Positions 34,010 through 43,588 of a DNA stretch of 57,960 bases are shown piece after piece. A model generated the notes under the pieces. That model was not told the DNA's origin, did not search any database, and saw only the letters and a program-made list of their open reading frames with translations. A program made the translations under genes and the position numbers. Each line of letters starts with the position of its first letter. The stretch's first letter is position 1. The stretch is from Aestuariivita sp. (GTDB lineage Bacteria > Pseudomonadota > Alphaproteobacteria > Rhodobacterales > Rhodobacteraceae), in assembly GCA_026709985.1 (NCBI GenBank), contig JAPORY010000027.1:1-57960 (forward strand), read 5' to 3'.

Positions 34010-36562
34010 TCAATATAGACCGCCGGAACTCATTTCACCAAAGGAAGGCCTCGAAACACTCTCCTTTTGCTCGCTGTCCTCATCTGTCCCTGTTTGATCT
34101 TTAACACTATCTTCATCGCCAATTTTGAGATCAGACCCAATAACAAATCCGCCTCCTACTGTCAGGCTAAAGTCTGGTTCTTCCCCATCGCGAAAAAATT
34201 CCGCCACGACGTCAGCGCCAGAAGCATCATCATTCAATCGCGCACCGCTGTTACGGTCTATTTTGATAAAATGACCGCCACTGGGTATTAAGAATTTTCC
34301 GCCGCCATACTTCTCAATGGCTTCAGACATAAAGCGCTGGAATACAGGCCCACACATCGCGCCGCCTGAAGCCGCCCGCCCCAAAGGTCGGGGCTGATCA
34401 TATCCGATGTAGCACCCGGCAGCGATGTTCGACGAAAATCCAATAAACCAAACATCACGCGCCTCATTGGTCGTGCCGGTTTTCCCCGCAATCGGTACTG
34501 GCAAATTGACTGACGCACTTGCTGTACCACGGCTCACAACACCCTGCATCATTGACGTCAATTGATAGGCGGTGATTGCATCAATGACTTTTTCGCGCTT
34601 CGAGGTTACAAGTGGGAGTACCCCCTCCTCAAGATCAGCGCTCTTACAGTCTTGGCAAGTTCTCTCGTCGCGACGAAAGATGGTTTGACCCGTTCGATCC
34701 TGTATCCGATCAACTAGGGTCGGTTGCACTCTCTCTCCGCCGTTCGCGAACATGGAATAGGCAGCTACCATTCGATACAGAGTGGTCTCTTCTGATCCCA
34801 AAGCATTCGCCAAAAATAATCCCATATCATCGTAAACCCCAAATTTTTCTGCGTACTCCGCAATAATGTCCATACCGGTGTGTCGGGCAAGTCGAACGGT
34901 CATGAGGTTGCGGGACCGTTCAATCCCGGTACGCAGGGGGGTTGCTCCGTAAAACTTCTTGGTTGCATTTTGTGGTCGCCACAAGCCCTGCGGCGTATCG
35001 AGTTCAATTGGAGCGTCCAAGACGATGGTTGCCGGCGAGTACCCGTTGTCCAGTGCCGTAGCATAAACGAGGGGCTTGAATGCTGATCCCGGTTGTCGCA
35101 TCGCTTGCGTTGAACGATTGAACACCGAGTGCTGATAGGAAAAGCCGCCTTGCATGGCCAGAACTCTGCCATTGTTGACATCCATAGCGACAAAAGCGCC
35201 TTCCACCTCTGGAATTTGGCGAAGCGACCATCCCAGAAATTCGTTATCTTCCTCAGAATATTCCTCACGCACCAAGATGACATCGCCAATTGCAAATAGA
35301 TCACTGGCCTTCTCAGCGCGAGCACCTCTGGTACCGTCGTTACTCCGACTACGAGCCCAGCGAATGTCATCCGCCTTGATCCAAGCCCCACCATCTTCCG
35401 TGTCAATTCCTTCAATGCCGAGTCGTGCATCTGACTCCGTCAGTTCTAAGACAACAGCAGGATACCATTTGCTCGGCAGCACGATATCACGAGCGACTTC
35501 AACAGCAGCGAGTTCATTGCGCCAGTCCGTTTCGTTCGATAATTTTTCTTGAGCAATGGTCGCGACTGGTCCATTCCAAACGCCTCGCGACCGATCATAA
35601 GCCTCTAAGGCTTCCCTCAAGGCAATTGCTGCAACATCTTGCATTTCCGCATCAATGGTGGCGCGAATCGCAAGTCCTTCCGTAAAGAACTCCGCCTCGC
35701 CAAAATCTTTTGTTAGTTGTCGACGGATTTCATCGGTAAAGTAGTCACGGGGCGGTAGTGAATTTCGAAAGCTTGCAAAATCGCCATTCTGTACCGATTT
35801 TAGCGGTTTTGCAATTTCTGCCGCGTATACCGATTGATCAAGATAGCCGTTCTCTGTCATTTCTTTCAAAACAAAGTTTCTTCGTGCGATCAATCTTTCC
35901 TTGCCGCGGACCGGATGGAATTGACTTGGTGCCTTGGGAAGAGAGGCGAGAAAGGCGGCTTCGTGCGGCTCCAATTTGTCCAATGTTTTATTGAAATATG
36001 TTTGTGCCGCGGCGGTGACCCCGTAGGAATTTTGGCCAAGGAAAATTTCGTTGAGATATAATTCGAGAATAGATTCTTTATCTAAGGTTTGTTCTAATCT
36101 GGTGGCGAGAAGAATTTCCTTTATTTTTCGCTCAATTCGTCGATCCCCTGAGAGCAGGAAATTTTTCATGACCTGCTGAGTGATTGTTGACGCTCCGCGA
36201 ATAACCTCTCCTTTCGTTTGAATTGCTGCAACGCCGGCCGCAATAATGCTTCGAACGTCGTAACCGCGATGCACGTAAAAGTTTTTGTCTTCGGCACTAA
36301 TGAAGGCCTGTTTCACTAAATTTGGAATTTCATCAGCAGGGGTGAACAAACGGCGTTCACGAGCGAACTCATCAATCAGCCGACCTTCGCCAGAGTAAAT
36401 TCGACTAATTGTCGGCGGTCGATACTGCGCTAGAGACTCGTGGCTCGGAAGATCACGGCCGTAAATCCAAAATATAATGCCTACCAAAAGTGCGACCATC
36501 ACCACAATGATTGTGGCGAGCGAGAAAACGGCTCCCGTGATGTTTAGGGTCAATCTAACCAT
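34010..36562 (-). CDS. mrcA: Penicillin-binding protein 1A
   Basis: Bifunctional class A peptidoglycan synthase, 850 aa. One N-terminal membrane anchor (about 8-34) leads to the GT51 glycosyltransferase domain with the catalytic Glu91 in FISAEDKNFYVHRGYD, then GASTITQQVMKNFLL, RKIKEILLATRLEQ and the ELYLNEIFLGQNSYG block. An OB-like linker is followed by the transpeptidase with SxxK in RQPGSAFKPLVY, SxN in ERSRNLMTVRLA and KTG in AGKTGTTNEARDVWFIGF. The C-terminus is a low-complexity acidic tail. In many alphaproteobacteria mrcA is preceded by an amidase gene and rne. Neither is present upstream here. Confidence 0.95.
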   Translation of the reverse strand: MVRLTLNITGAVFSLATIIVVMVALLVGIIFWIYGRDLPSHESLAQYRPPTISRIYSGEGRLIDEFARERRLFTPADEIPNLVKQAFISAEDKNFYVHRGYDVRSIIAAGVAAIQTKGEVIRGASTITQQVMKNFLLSGDRRIERKIKEILLATRLEQTLDKESILELYLNEIFLGQNSYGVTAAAQTYFNKTLDKLEPHEAAFLASLPKAPSQFHPVRGKERLIARRNFVLKEMTENGYLDQSVYAAEIAKPLKSVQNGDFASFRNSLPPRDYFTDEIRRQLTKDFGEAEFFTEGLAIRATIDAEMQDVAAIALREALEAYDRSRGVWNGPVATIAQEKLSNETDWRNELAAVEVARDIVLPSKWYPAVVLELTESDARLGIEGIDTEDGGAWIKADDIRWARSRSNDGTRGARAEKASDLFAIGDVILVREEYSEEDNEFLGWSLRQIPEVEGAFVAMDVNNGRVLAMQGGFSYQHSVFNRSTQAMRQPGSAFKPLVYATALDNGYSPATIVLDAPIELDTPQGLWRPQNATKKFYGATPLRTGIERSRNLMTVRLARHTGMDIIAEYAEKFGVYDDMGLFLANALGSEETTLYRMVAAYSMFANGGERVQPTLVDRIQDRTGQTIFRRDERTCQDCKSADLEEGVLPLVTSKREKVIDAITAYQLTSMMQGVVSRGTASASVNLPVPIAGKTGTTNEARDVWFIGFSSNIAAGCYIGYDQPRPLGRAASGGAMCGPVFQRFMSEAIEKYGGGKFLIPSGGHFIKIDRNSGARLNDDASGADVVAEFFRDGEEPDFSLTVGGGFVIGSDLKIGDEDSVKDQTGTDEDSEQKESVSRPSFGEMSSGGLY

Positions 36563-37305
36563 GTCGAGCTATCTTAGATTGAAATAATTGCTTACTCAAC
36601 CAACCGTAAATTAACGGCGACTTCATGGGAGCGAGGCCGTCAGTCTTTGGGTTTATTCGAAGGGTGTGATTCGATACATTATCGTATGCGTCGCTTTCTT
36701 GAAAACAATAATTCCGTGACTGTTTGGTGAAGGCGAACTGTTTGCGCCGATGATGTATTGGCAATAAACAGTGCCCACGAATGCCATCGTCATTGAAACT
36801 TATGGCCGTTAGCTTTTTTTGGTGCAAGGCCGCATTAGTTTTTTCGCCGGTTCTTCTTGCGTATCGTACTGGTCGCAAACTGCTTGCCGTTCTCTAGATT
36901 TTGGGTGCACAGTTCACCTCGTTTGAGTATCTAAGTCTTAGGACTCGAAGATACTTGAGCGCAAAAAGTCTTCTGCGAGCACTGTCAACCAAGTTGAGAA
37001 TAGCGCAAGTCGCAATTACCTAAAATTACTTCGTTAACTTGTCACCATTTTTGAATTCCCGAGGTATTTGGGCACTAGCGCGTACCTTGCAAAACAAGAC
37101 TTTAGGGGCCGTCGCTTAAGTTGCAACTGAACCCAAGGCTCGTACCGACGTGAATAGAGAGTGTATTCCTCGCCTCGGTATCGGTTGCAGTTTGACCTCT
37201 TATATGTCTATCTACCAGAAAGTTCGAACGTCGCAGATTTCGCCACTAAGTTTCTATATCGCATGAAATTGTTGGGCACTTTATAACATCGTGTTTCAAA
37301 AAATT
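36563..37305. other. Gene-free stretch between divergent mrcA and the BepA-like gene
   Basis: About 740 bases without a convincing gene. The longest frame (36555-36878, minus) overlaps the mrcA start and codes for a composition unlike a folded protein. The cell-wall amidase gene often found upstream of mrcA is not detectable, not even as fragments. Promoters for both flanking genes must lie here. Confidence 0.5.
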
Positions 37306-38649
37306 ATGAATTTGACCGCAATAGTTCGGCGTTTCGCCTTCACAGGCCTTATATTGGCTTCGGTTCACATCTGCCCTGCCCCGTCGGCATCAGCGGCCTT
37401 ATTGCGCGACGCGGACATTGAGCAACAGCTATCTGATCTTGCCGCGCCTTTACTCGCAGCGGCTAATCTAGAGCTTGACTTTGTTCGCGTCTTGCTGGTC
37501 AATGATCGGTCCGCCAATGCATTTGTGATTGACCATCGGGCAATTTACATCAATTCTGGTTTGATCGAAAAAATGACAACTCCTGAGATGCTGCAAGCAG
37601 TCATCGCTCACGAGGCGGCGCACATTGCCAATGGTCATATTGCACGGCGTACCGGAAACCTTAGGAATTCTCAAACACTTGGCGCACTCGGAATCGCTCT
37701 TGCGATTGCGACTGGTGCATTTAGCAGTCCCGAAGTCGCGGGCGGGCTAGCGCTTGCAATTTCCAACTCAACATGGCGCGGTTTTCTTAAACATACGCGA
37801 GCCGAAGAAGCTGCTGCAGATCAAGCGGCGGCTAACTATATGCGAAGGGCTGGCGTTAGCCCTCGGGGCCTTGTTCAAATCCACCGCTTGTTTCGTGGTC
37901 AGGAAGCGCTCAACGAGAGTCGTCAAGATCCTTACGTGCGTTCGCATCCCCTATCGCGTGATCGCATTCGGGCGGCAGAAGCTTTTTTGGCTCAATACGG
38001 AGATACTGGTGAACCTGATCCGGACGTCATGTACTCTTTTGCGCGTCTAAAGGGAAAACTTTCTGCATTCGTGCGCAATCCCGAATGGACACTTCAGCGT
38101 GCGAATGAGGAGGAAAATATTGATATTCGTGCGATGCGAACGGCAATCGCCTATCATCGACAATCGCAGACGGATGCAGCGCTTCGGGCGATTGATCAAG
38201 CGATTTCGGCGCGACATGGGCAAGATGGCCTTTATTTCGATCTCAAAGGACAATTGTTGCTTGAAAGCCGCCGCTTCCCGCAGGCATTATCCGCGTATCA
38301 AAAGGCGCATCAACTTGAACCAGACAGCCCGCAAATTATGGGAGGGCTTGGTCAAGCTCAACTCGCTGTTGGCGAGTTTCAGAGTGCTGTTGCAACTTTG
38401 GAGGAAGCGCGGGAGTTGGACCGAACGCACACGCGCATCTTGCGTGATCTTGGGCAAGCGTACGCCAAAGTTGGGCGCATTGGCGAAGCGTCGTTGGTTA
38501 CGGCGGAGAGATATGCGCTTACCGGCCAACTGCGGGATGCCGATGTACAAGCACGACGGGCGATGGACCTATTACCAAAAGGCAGCACGGGTTGGCGTCG
38601 TGCCCAAGATGTCCACTTAACAATTTCCAACAATCTAAAAAGGCAATAA
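37306..38649 (+). CDS. Periplasmic M48 metalloprotease with TPR repeats, BepA-like
   Basis: Secreted zinc protease of 447 aa. A signal peptide covers about the first 35 residues (hydrophobic LILASVHICPAPSASAA). The M48 domain follows with AFVIDHRAIYINSGLIEKM, the HExxH motif in VIAHEAAHIANGHIARR, the flexible-loop hydrophobic stretch, and the third ligand block HTRAEEAAADQAAANYMRR. The second half (about 290-440) is TPR-like helices (FDLKGQLLLESRRFPQALSA, AVATLEEARELDRTHTRI). This is the BepA/YfgC layout, which guards outer-membrane protein assembly and LptD maturation. ATG 37306 is preferred over GTG 37291. Neither has a strong ribosome-binding site. The DsbA-like gene follows 2 bases after the stop. 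Confidence 0.9.
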   Translation: MNLTAIVRRFAFTGLILASVHICPAPSASAALLRDADIEQQLSDLAAPLLAAANLELDFVRVLLVNDRSANAFVIDHRAIYINSGLIEKMTTPEMLQAVIAHEAAHIANGHIARRTGNLRNSQTLGALGIALAIATGAFSSPEVAGGLALAISNSTWRGFLKHTRAEEAAADQAAANYMRRAGVSPRGLVQIHRLFRGQEALNESRQDPYVRSHPLSRDRIRAAEAFLAQYGDTGEPDPDVMYSFARLKGKLSAFVRNPEWTLQRANEEENIDIRAMRTAIAYHRQSQTDAALRAIDQAISARHGQDGLYFDLKGQLLLESRRFPQALSAYQKAHQLEPDSPQIMGGLGQAQLAVGEFQSAVATLEEARELDRTHTRILRDLGQAYAKVGRIGEASLVTAERYALTGQLRDADVQARRAMDLLPKGSTGWRRAQDVHLTISNNLKRQ

Positions 38650-38651
38650 TC

Positions 38652-39398
38652 ATGATTAGAATTCTACTCCTTTGCAAATCATTAATCCTACTGTTTGCGT
38701 TATCCGCTAGTGCGCTTGATCTTTCGCAATTGACTGATGACGAACGTGCATTATTACGCGCCGAAGTTCGCAGTTATCTGTTGGACAATCCCGAAGTATT
38801 ATTCGAGGCGGCGCGCATTTATCAAGAACGTCAATCCGAGATTGAGGCGCAGGCTGAACAGCGCGCGATCTCAGAGCTCTCTGAGGCTCTCTTTTCTGAC
38901 TCCGCCTCTTGGGCTGGGGGAAACCTTGAAGGCGATGTAACTCTCGTCGAATTCCTTGATTACCGCTGCGGGTACTGTCGCAGAGCGGCGCCAGAGGTCG
39001 AACAGTTAGTTGAGACTGACGGTAATATACGACTCGTTGTCAAAGAGTTTCCGATACTGGGTGATGAGTCGGTGCTGATGTCTCGTTTTGCGATTGCGAC
39101 GCTGCAAATCGCTGGAGCGGCCGCTTACAAGCAGGTGCATGATAGGCTGATTGAGCTACAAAATCCAATTAGCAACGATACCTTGCGAGATTTGGCAAAC
39201 GACCTCAATCTCAAGTCGGACGAAATCATAGCCCATATGGAGCATGACAGCGTATCAGAGGTTCTTTTGCAGAATCGAGCCTTGGCGCAGAGACTGAACA
39301 TTTCTGGAACACCAGCTTTTGTCTTGAGCGATCGTGTAATTCGAGGCTTTTTGCCGGCGGCGGACATGCTGGAAGTGATAGAAGAGCTGCGCAGTTAA
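38652..39398 (+). CDS. DsbA/ScsC-like periplasmic thiol-disulfide protein
   Basis: Secreted thioredoxin-fold protein of 248 aa. A signal peptide covers residues 1-20 (LLLCKSLILLFALSASA). An N-terminal helical region (about 25-75), like the oligomerisation segment of ScsC or the N-terminus of BdbD-type proteins, precedes the thioredoxin fold with the active site CGYC in FLDYRCGYCRRAAPEVEQL, an inserted helical domain, and the cis-Pro loop in NISGTPAFVLSDRVIRGFLP. It should oxidise or isomerise disulfides of exported proteins. AGG lies 9 bases before ATG 38652. Coupling to a BepA-like protease suggests joint work on outer-membrane biogenesis. Confidence 0.92.
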   Translation: MIRILLLCKSLILLFALSASALDLSQLTDDERALLRAEVRSYLLDNPEVLFEAARIYQERQSEIEAQAEQRAISELSEALFSDSASWAGGNLEGDVTLVEFLDYRCGYCRRAAPEVEQLVETDGNIRLVVKEFPILGDESVLMSRFAIATLQIAGAAAYKQVHDRLIELQNPISNDTLRDLANDLNLKSDEIIAHMEHDSVSEVLLQNRALAQRLNISGTPAFVLSDRVIRGFLPAADMLEVIEELRS

Positions 39399-39425
39399 CG
39401 CATCGACGCTGAAGTTATTGAACTT

Positions 39426-39478
39426 TCGGGGCTCCGTTCTGCGTTAGCCCCGAGCCTTTCGGTTGGGTTGGGTTTTTA
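39426..39478 (+). terminator. Probable terminator after the DsbA-like gene
   Basis: Perfect 8-bp stem TCGGGGCT (39426-39433) with AGCCCCGA (39446-39453), 27 bases after the stop. A T-run at 39473-39477 follows about 20 bases later rather than directly, so this is an imperfect intrinsic terminator. Confidence 0.5.
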
Positions 39479-39958
39479 ATTATAATTAATTGTCGGGTGG
39501 CGTTAATGGATTTTGCGGGAAATCGGCGCAACCAACTATCTGCTCGAATTTGAACCGTGGTCGACAATTCTTTTTGGTGGGTGAGTTGGTCTTACCTACT
39601 TACGATAAGAATGTTCTCAAATTTAGGGGTCCAAGAACCTTGCAAGTCCCATACAGAATTTACGCGATATGATGAAATTGCGGAGGGGGGTTCTAATACT
39701 GTTCAGTAGACGAGGCATCACTTATCAACACCAGTTCTAAGCTGGATTCTGGGGCGGGATTACGACCGATGATATACGGACGAGAATATTGCGACACTTT
39801 TGGTCGGCGGTATCGCAGATTGAATTGAGTCGATTAGATCTCAACCGATAAGTTGATCGACAATCTTGATCAGCTTCTTGATGATTACAGTCAATTCAGT
39901 GACCCATGAAAAATAGTCGTGCGAACTAAAAGCTGCATAAGTGCGAACAGGCGAACTG
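39479..39958. other. Gene-poor stretch before the HsdR relic
   Basis: About 480 bases with no gene I can support. A short frame just before the relic ends in a Leu/Asp-rich stretch (LIDNLDQLLDDYSQF) but has stops nearby and no family match, so no remains of hsdM or hsdS are demonstrable. Confidence 0.4.
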
Positions 39959-40207
39959 ATGAAGACAGACAAAAAGACGAAAGAACAGCCCATTGAAGAT
40001 GCCCTGATCACCAAACTTCACGGTCTCAATTTCGTCTATCAAGAAGATATTCGCAATCAAGAAGCACTGGAAGCCAATTTCCGAAAGAAATTTGGGGACC
40101 TGAACGATGTTCGGCTCTTGGATATTGAGTTCAAGTGCCTTTTGGGACAGATTGTTAACGCCAATGCGTTCAGATTTTGCACACAGGCTCTGCATCAACG
40201 CGCATGA
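39959..40207 (+). pseudogene. Truncated N-terminus of a type I restriction endonuclease subunit R
   Basis: An 82-residue frame starting at ATG 39959 (AGG 8 bases upstream) matches the first part of HsdR proteins: IEDALITKLHGLNFVYQEDI then ALEANFRKKFGDLNDVRLLD and EFKCLLGQIVNANAF. In one HsdR subfamily this segment reads, from memory, like LKYTYRPDIRDR...LERNFREKFEALNRVRLTDSEF. Intact HsdR has roughly 1000 residues with a nuclease and translocase domain. Here the frame stops after the N-terminal helices, and nothing HsdR-like follows in any frame. No hsdM or hsdS is present. It is best seen as the relic of a lost restriction system. A still-expressed short protein cannot be excluded. Confidence 0.7.
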
Positions 40208-40705
40208 GTTCGGCACCGGAGCCTAAACTCACCGCTAGACAACACCGCCGATAATAATAGGCTATAAGTCAAAGCGCAGGTTACTACTAATTTTCCGTGC
40301 TTTCTCTCGGCCGTCAAAAGCAGTCGCGGAAAACCATCATAAATGTCGCAAACTCAACTTTTCGGCACGCCAAAACGGCTACCGCAGAGAGACGCCGCAA
40401 ATATTTAATCGGGTATTGTCATACTCACCGCACACGTTTCTTCAATAAAATCATCAAGTATCCAAAAACGCACGCATTCTTTGCCAGAGAGAGTTGCAAA
40501 AAACGCAATCCAATCAGACCTGAGATATGAGATTGTGGTACAGAGGAGCAACCGTCAATGCCTCCCAGCGTCACAGGTAACCGGACACTAAGAATGCTTC
40601 ATATTTGTTCGACCTGATCCAACGAAAGAAAAAAGCAATAACCTCTCGTTGCGACTGAAAAAGCGAACGTTTGGAAATGAGGGCAAAATTGCTTGTTCGT
40701 TGAAG
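40208..40705. other. Gene-free stretch after the HsdR relic
   Basis: About 500 bases. A 77-residue frame at 40297-40530 (plus) is Lys/Arg-rich and unlike known families. I do not accept it. No tRNA, integrase site or direct repeat was recognised that would explain the origin of the relic. Confidence 0.45.
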
Positions 40706-41842
40706 TTACTCTGCCGCTTCGACTTCGCGTTCTGCTTGATTAGTTTCTATTTCCGTTGCCTTGGCTTCAACCTGTTCAACGATATGATCAATCATCGCGT
40801 CGTTTGACATTTTGTGGCTCTGCTTGCCAGCAAGATAAACCATGCCAGAACCTGCCCCACCACCAGTCCACCCGACATCGGTCATAAGAGCTTCGCCTGG
40901 ACCATTAACAACACAGCCAATAATTGATAAACTCATCGGCGTCTTTATATGCTCTAAACGCCTTTCGAGTGTTGCGACAGTCTTGATCACATCGAAGCCC
41001 TGCCTTGCGCAAGATGGGCAGGAAATGATGTTTACGCCACGATGGCGAAGACCGAGAGATTTTAGTATTTCAAAACCAACCTTTACTTCCTCAACAGGAT
41101 CGGCACTTAGACTGACTCGAATCGTATCGCCAATCCCCATCCATAGTAAATTTCCAAGCCCAATTGAGGATTTGATCGTACCGGAAACAAGACCACCAGC
41201 CTCAGTAATGCCTAAATGAATAGGCGCATCTGTTGCTTCGGCCAAAGACTGATAGGCCGCGGCTGCCAAAAACACGTCGGATGCCTTGCAGCTAATCTTG
41301 AATTCCAAAAAATCATTGTCTTGTAAAATTTTGATGTGATCCAGTCCGCTCTCCACCATGGCTTCAGGACACGGTTCGCCGTACTTTTCCAGTAAGTGTT
41401 TTTCTAGACTACCCGCATTCACACCAATACGCATTGAGCAGCCGTGATCTTTGGCGGCCTTGATAAGATCTCGCACACGAGAAGCTTCCCCTATGTTACC
41501 GGGGTTAATTCGCAAACACGCCGCACCCGCCTCAGCACTCTCAATGCCTCGTTTGTAATGGAAATGGATGTCCGCCACGATCGGAACGGGACTCTCCTTT
41601 ACAATCTCCTTGAGCGCTTCCGATGATGCTTTATCTGGCACGGACACACGGACAATATCTGCCCCTGCCTCAGCGACTGACTGGATCTGCTCTATTGTTG
41701 CCTGAACATCAGTGGTCAGAGTATTGGTCATCGTTTGGACGGCTATCGGAGCGCCACCGCCAATCGGGACATTGCCAACCATAATTTGACGCGCCTCGCG
41801 CCGATAGATATTACGCCACGGACGGATGTGATTTAGTGCCAT
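40706..41842 (-). CDS. ispG: 4-hydroxy-3-methylbut-2-enyl diphosphate synthase
   Basis: Iron-sulfur enzyme of the MEP isoprenoid pathway, converting MEcPP to HMBPP. The 378-aa protein has the TIM-barrel part ([63 protein letters not shown]) and the C-terminal cluster domain with the Cys ligands in [16 protein letters not shown] and [20 protein letters not shown]. The C-terminal Glu/Ala-rich tail is usual in alphaproteobacteria. It lies about 90 bases downstream of the RodZ-like gene on the same strand, the same order as in many Rhodobacterales. Confidence 0.96.
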   Translation of the reverse strand: MALNHIRPWRNIYRREARQIMVGNVPIGGGAPIAVQTMTNTLTTDVQATIEQIQSVAEAGADIVRVSVPDKASSEALKEIVKESPVPIVADIHFHYKRGIESAEAGAACLRINPGNIGEASRVRDLIKAAKDHGCSMRIGVNAGSLEKHLLEKYGEPCPEAMVESGLDHIKILQDNDFLEFKISCKASDVFLAAAAYQSLAEATDAPIHLGITEAGGLVSGTIKSSIGLGNLLWMGIGDTIRVSLSADPVEEVKVGFEILKSLGLRHRGVNIISCPSCARQGFDVIKTVATLERRLEHIKTPMSLSIIGCVVNGPGEALMTDVGWTGGGAGSGMVYLAGKQSHKMSNDAMIDHIVEQVEAKATEIETNQAEREVEAAE

Positions 41843-41929
41843 TTCGTTCGTCTCTACGGAACCAGTTCCTGATTCGGTTGGATTTTATTGCTGACAAAAG
41901 TCGCGTGTAGGTCGTAAATGCAGCACGAT

Positions 41930-43588
41930 CTAGTTGTCGTGTGCAACAGTTGCCCGTGCCTGCGAGACCCAGCGAGCAAGGTCATCATCCTTTGTGATAT
42001 CTGCAGACGGGAATGTCTCTCGCAAGGTGTCGGCAGATAATACAACGTTTGAGGTAACTCTCCCTTTCTCGCCGACGGGTCCGTAATACCGACCATTAAT
42101 TTCAAAATAAACCGCGCCAGAATCACCCACCTTCGCTATTGCCGGGATTTCCGTTATCGGAACTTCATAGCCCTCGCCCCTCGCCAGGAGACCTTCATAG
42201 ATTACCGAGTTATCTGCCACCGTCACACGAACCCAAGCTCGGCGCACGGCAACTAATCGTACACCCGGTGACGCTGCTTCCAGAACTTGCGGTAGGGCGA
42301 CGTCACTGTGGCTATCGGTTTCTTTAAGCCCATCTGTTGTTTGTCCGAACTGAGAACTTGCCACCAATGATCCGCTCGAGATTTCAACAGTAAATTCCTC
42401 AAAAGCGTTACTCGCAATTAAGCGAGACAAATCGTCGTCTTCGCTCTTATTGGCAGCCGAAAACGTCTTGGTCACAAAGTCTCTTGATAACACGAGATCG
42501 GAGGTTACTGTACCGCGAGCCCCAACGGGTCCAAATACTCGACCCGCGACATCAAAATAAACGGCTCCTGACTCTCCCACTCGCAAAGATTGCGGATCCC
42601 TCACCTTCGGCACAACATACGCCTGACCGCTCTCCAAAATTCCCTCAAATACTGTTTCCCCGTTTTGCGTCGTTACGCGCATCCATGATGGCCTAACAGC
42701 GAGCACTCGGAGAGGTTTCGTATTCGTCGCACTCGGAATTGGTGCGACGTCTGCGACCGCTTGAGTTACGGGCGTTAGTTCGACAACCGGAGGCGTCGGT
42801 AACTGCGACCTTGCGAAGACGCCAACTTTAGCAGGATCCAGTCGAGAAATCGCCTCATCCCGTGGCACGAGCACAGGAACATCAAGAGCCTGCCGCCGAT
42901 AGAGACGATCAACCGCGATATTTGGTTGTTCGCCGTCTACGTTGCGCTGATTTACGTTTAATTCAGAGTACGCTGGCTCAATGTCGATTAAGGCAAATGG
43001 ACTCTGTTCTGATGGTGAGACCTGCACTTGTTGAATTTCTTTCAACACAGTCCATCCACCAAAGCCGATACAGACCACTAGGCCAAGAAGAATCAACGTC
43101 GATCCGATTGCCCGCGGCGATACACTTGCTTGAACAGGCTCAAATAACTGTGCAAACCCCTCTAAGTTACTTGAGTAATTAGGAACTGAAGGGGATCGGA
43201 AACGGCGGGCGTAGCCTTTTCCCCTTTTTGTTTTATCCGTCTCCGATCGATTCTTCGTTGTTTGAAAATGGAGTGAAAATCCACTCTCACGGCAGAATGC
43301 CTCGTAAGCACGTTCGGGGTCTATGTTGAGGTATCGGGCATACGAGCGAACGTATCCAGGCACAAAGCTGGGCACCTCGAAAAATTCGGCGTTACATTGT
43401 TCAATAGCGATGATGTATGATGCTTGGATCTTGAGTTCTTCCTGCACCTCAAGGACAGACTTGCCCATGGTGGCGCGCTCACCGCGCATTTCATCACCAA
43501 GACAGAAATTGAAGTCGTCAAACCCTTTTGGTCGGGTAATCTCTTGCTTCTGATCGGTCAGAGACTCCGGGCGATTCATGACTTGCAT
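41930..43588 (-). CDS. RodZ-like membrane protein with N-terminal HTH and duplicated DUF4115 module
   Basis: A 552-aa bitopic protein. Residues 29-105 form an HTH_25/RodZ-type domain (LGDEMRGERATMGKSVLEVQ, FVPGYVRSYARYLNIDPERA). One membrane segment lies at about 160-182. The outer part is a Pro-rich linker and two copies of the same module: 299-391 (RPSWMRVTTQNGETVFEGIL ... SGAVYFDVAGRVFGPVGARG) and 449-541 (RRAWVRVTVADNSVIYEGLL ... SGAVYFEINGRYYGPVGEKG). Each copy ends with a similar F-P/S-A-x-DDDL segment. RodZ links MreB to the cell-wall machinery; this alphaproteobacterial form probably has a comparable shape role. GGA lies 7 bases before ATG 43588. Confidence 0.85.
   Translation of the reverse strand: MQVMNRPESLTDQKQEITRPKGFDDFNFCLGDEMRGERATMGKSVLEVQEELKIQASYIIAIEQCNAEFFEVPSFVPGYVRSYARYLNIDPERAYEAFCRESGFSLHFQTTKNRSETDKTKRGKGYARRFRSPSVPNYSSNLEGFAQLFEPVQASVSPRAIGSTLILLGLVVCIGFGGWTVLKEIQQVQVSPSEQSPFALIDIEPAYSELNVNQRNVDGEQPNIAVDRLYRRQALDVPVLVPRDEAISRLDPAKVGVFARSQLPTPPVVELTPVTQAVADVAPIPSATNTKPLRVLAVRPSWMRVTTQNGETVFEGILESGQAYVVPKVRDPQSLRVGESGAVYFDVAGRVFGPVGARGTVTSDLVLSRDFVTKTFSAANKSEDDDLSRLIASNAFEEFTVEISSGSLVASSQFGQTTDGLKETDSHSDVALPQVLEAASPGVRLVAVRRAWVRVTVADNSVIYEGLLARGEGYEVPITEIPAIAKVGDSGAVYFEINGRYYGPVGEKGRVTSNVVLSADTLRETFPSADITKDDDLARWVSQARATVAHDN

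Noticed and set aside
34900-35430. 176-residue minus-strand frame inside mrcA
   Set aside because: Alternate frame of the penicillin-binding protein gene, whose catalytic motifs are all in the main frame.
39830-39909. Leu/Asp-rich frame end just before the HsdR relic, considered as the C-terminus of hsdS
   Set aside because: Only about 20 residues are open, and they do not resemble the conserved coiled coil or tail of HsdS.
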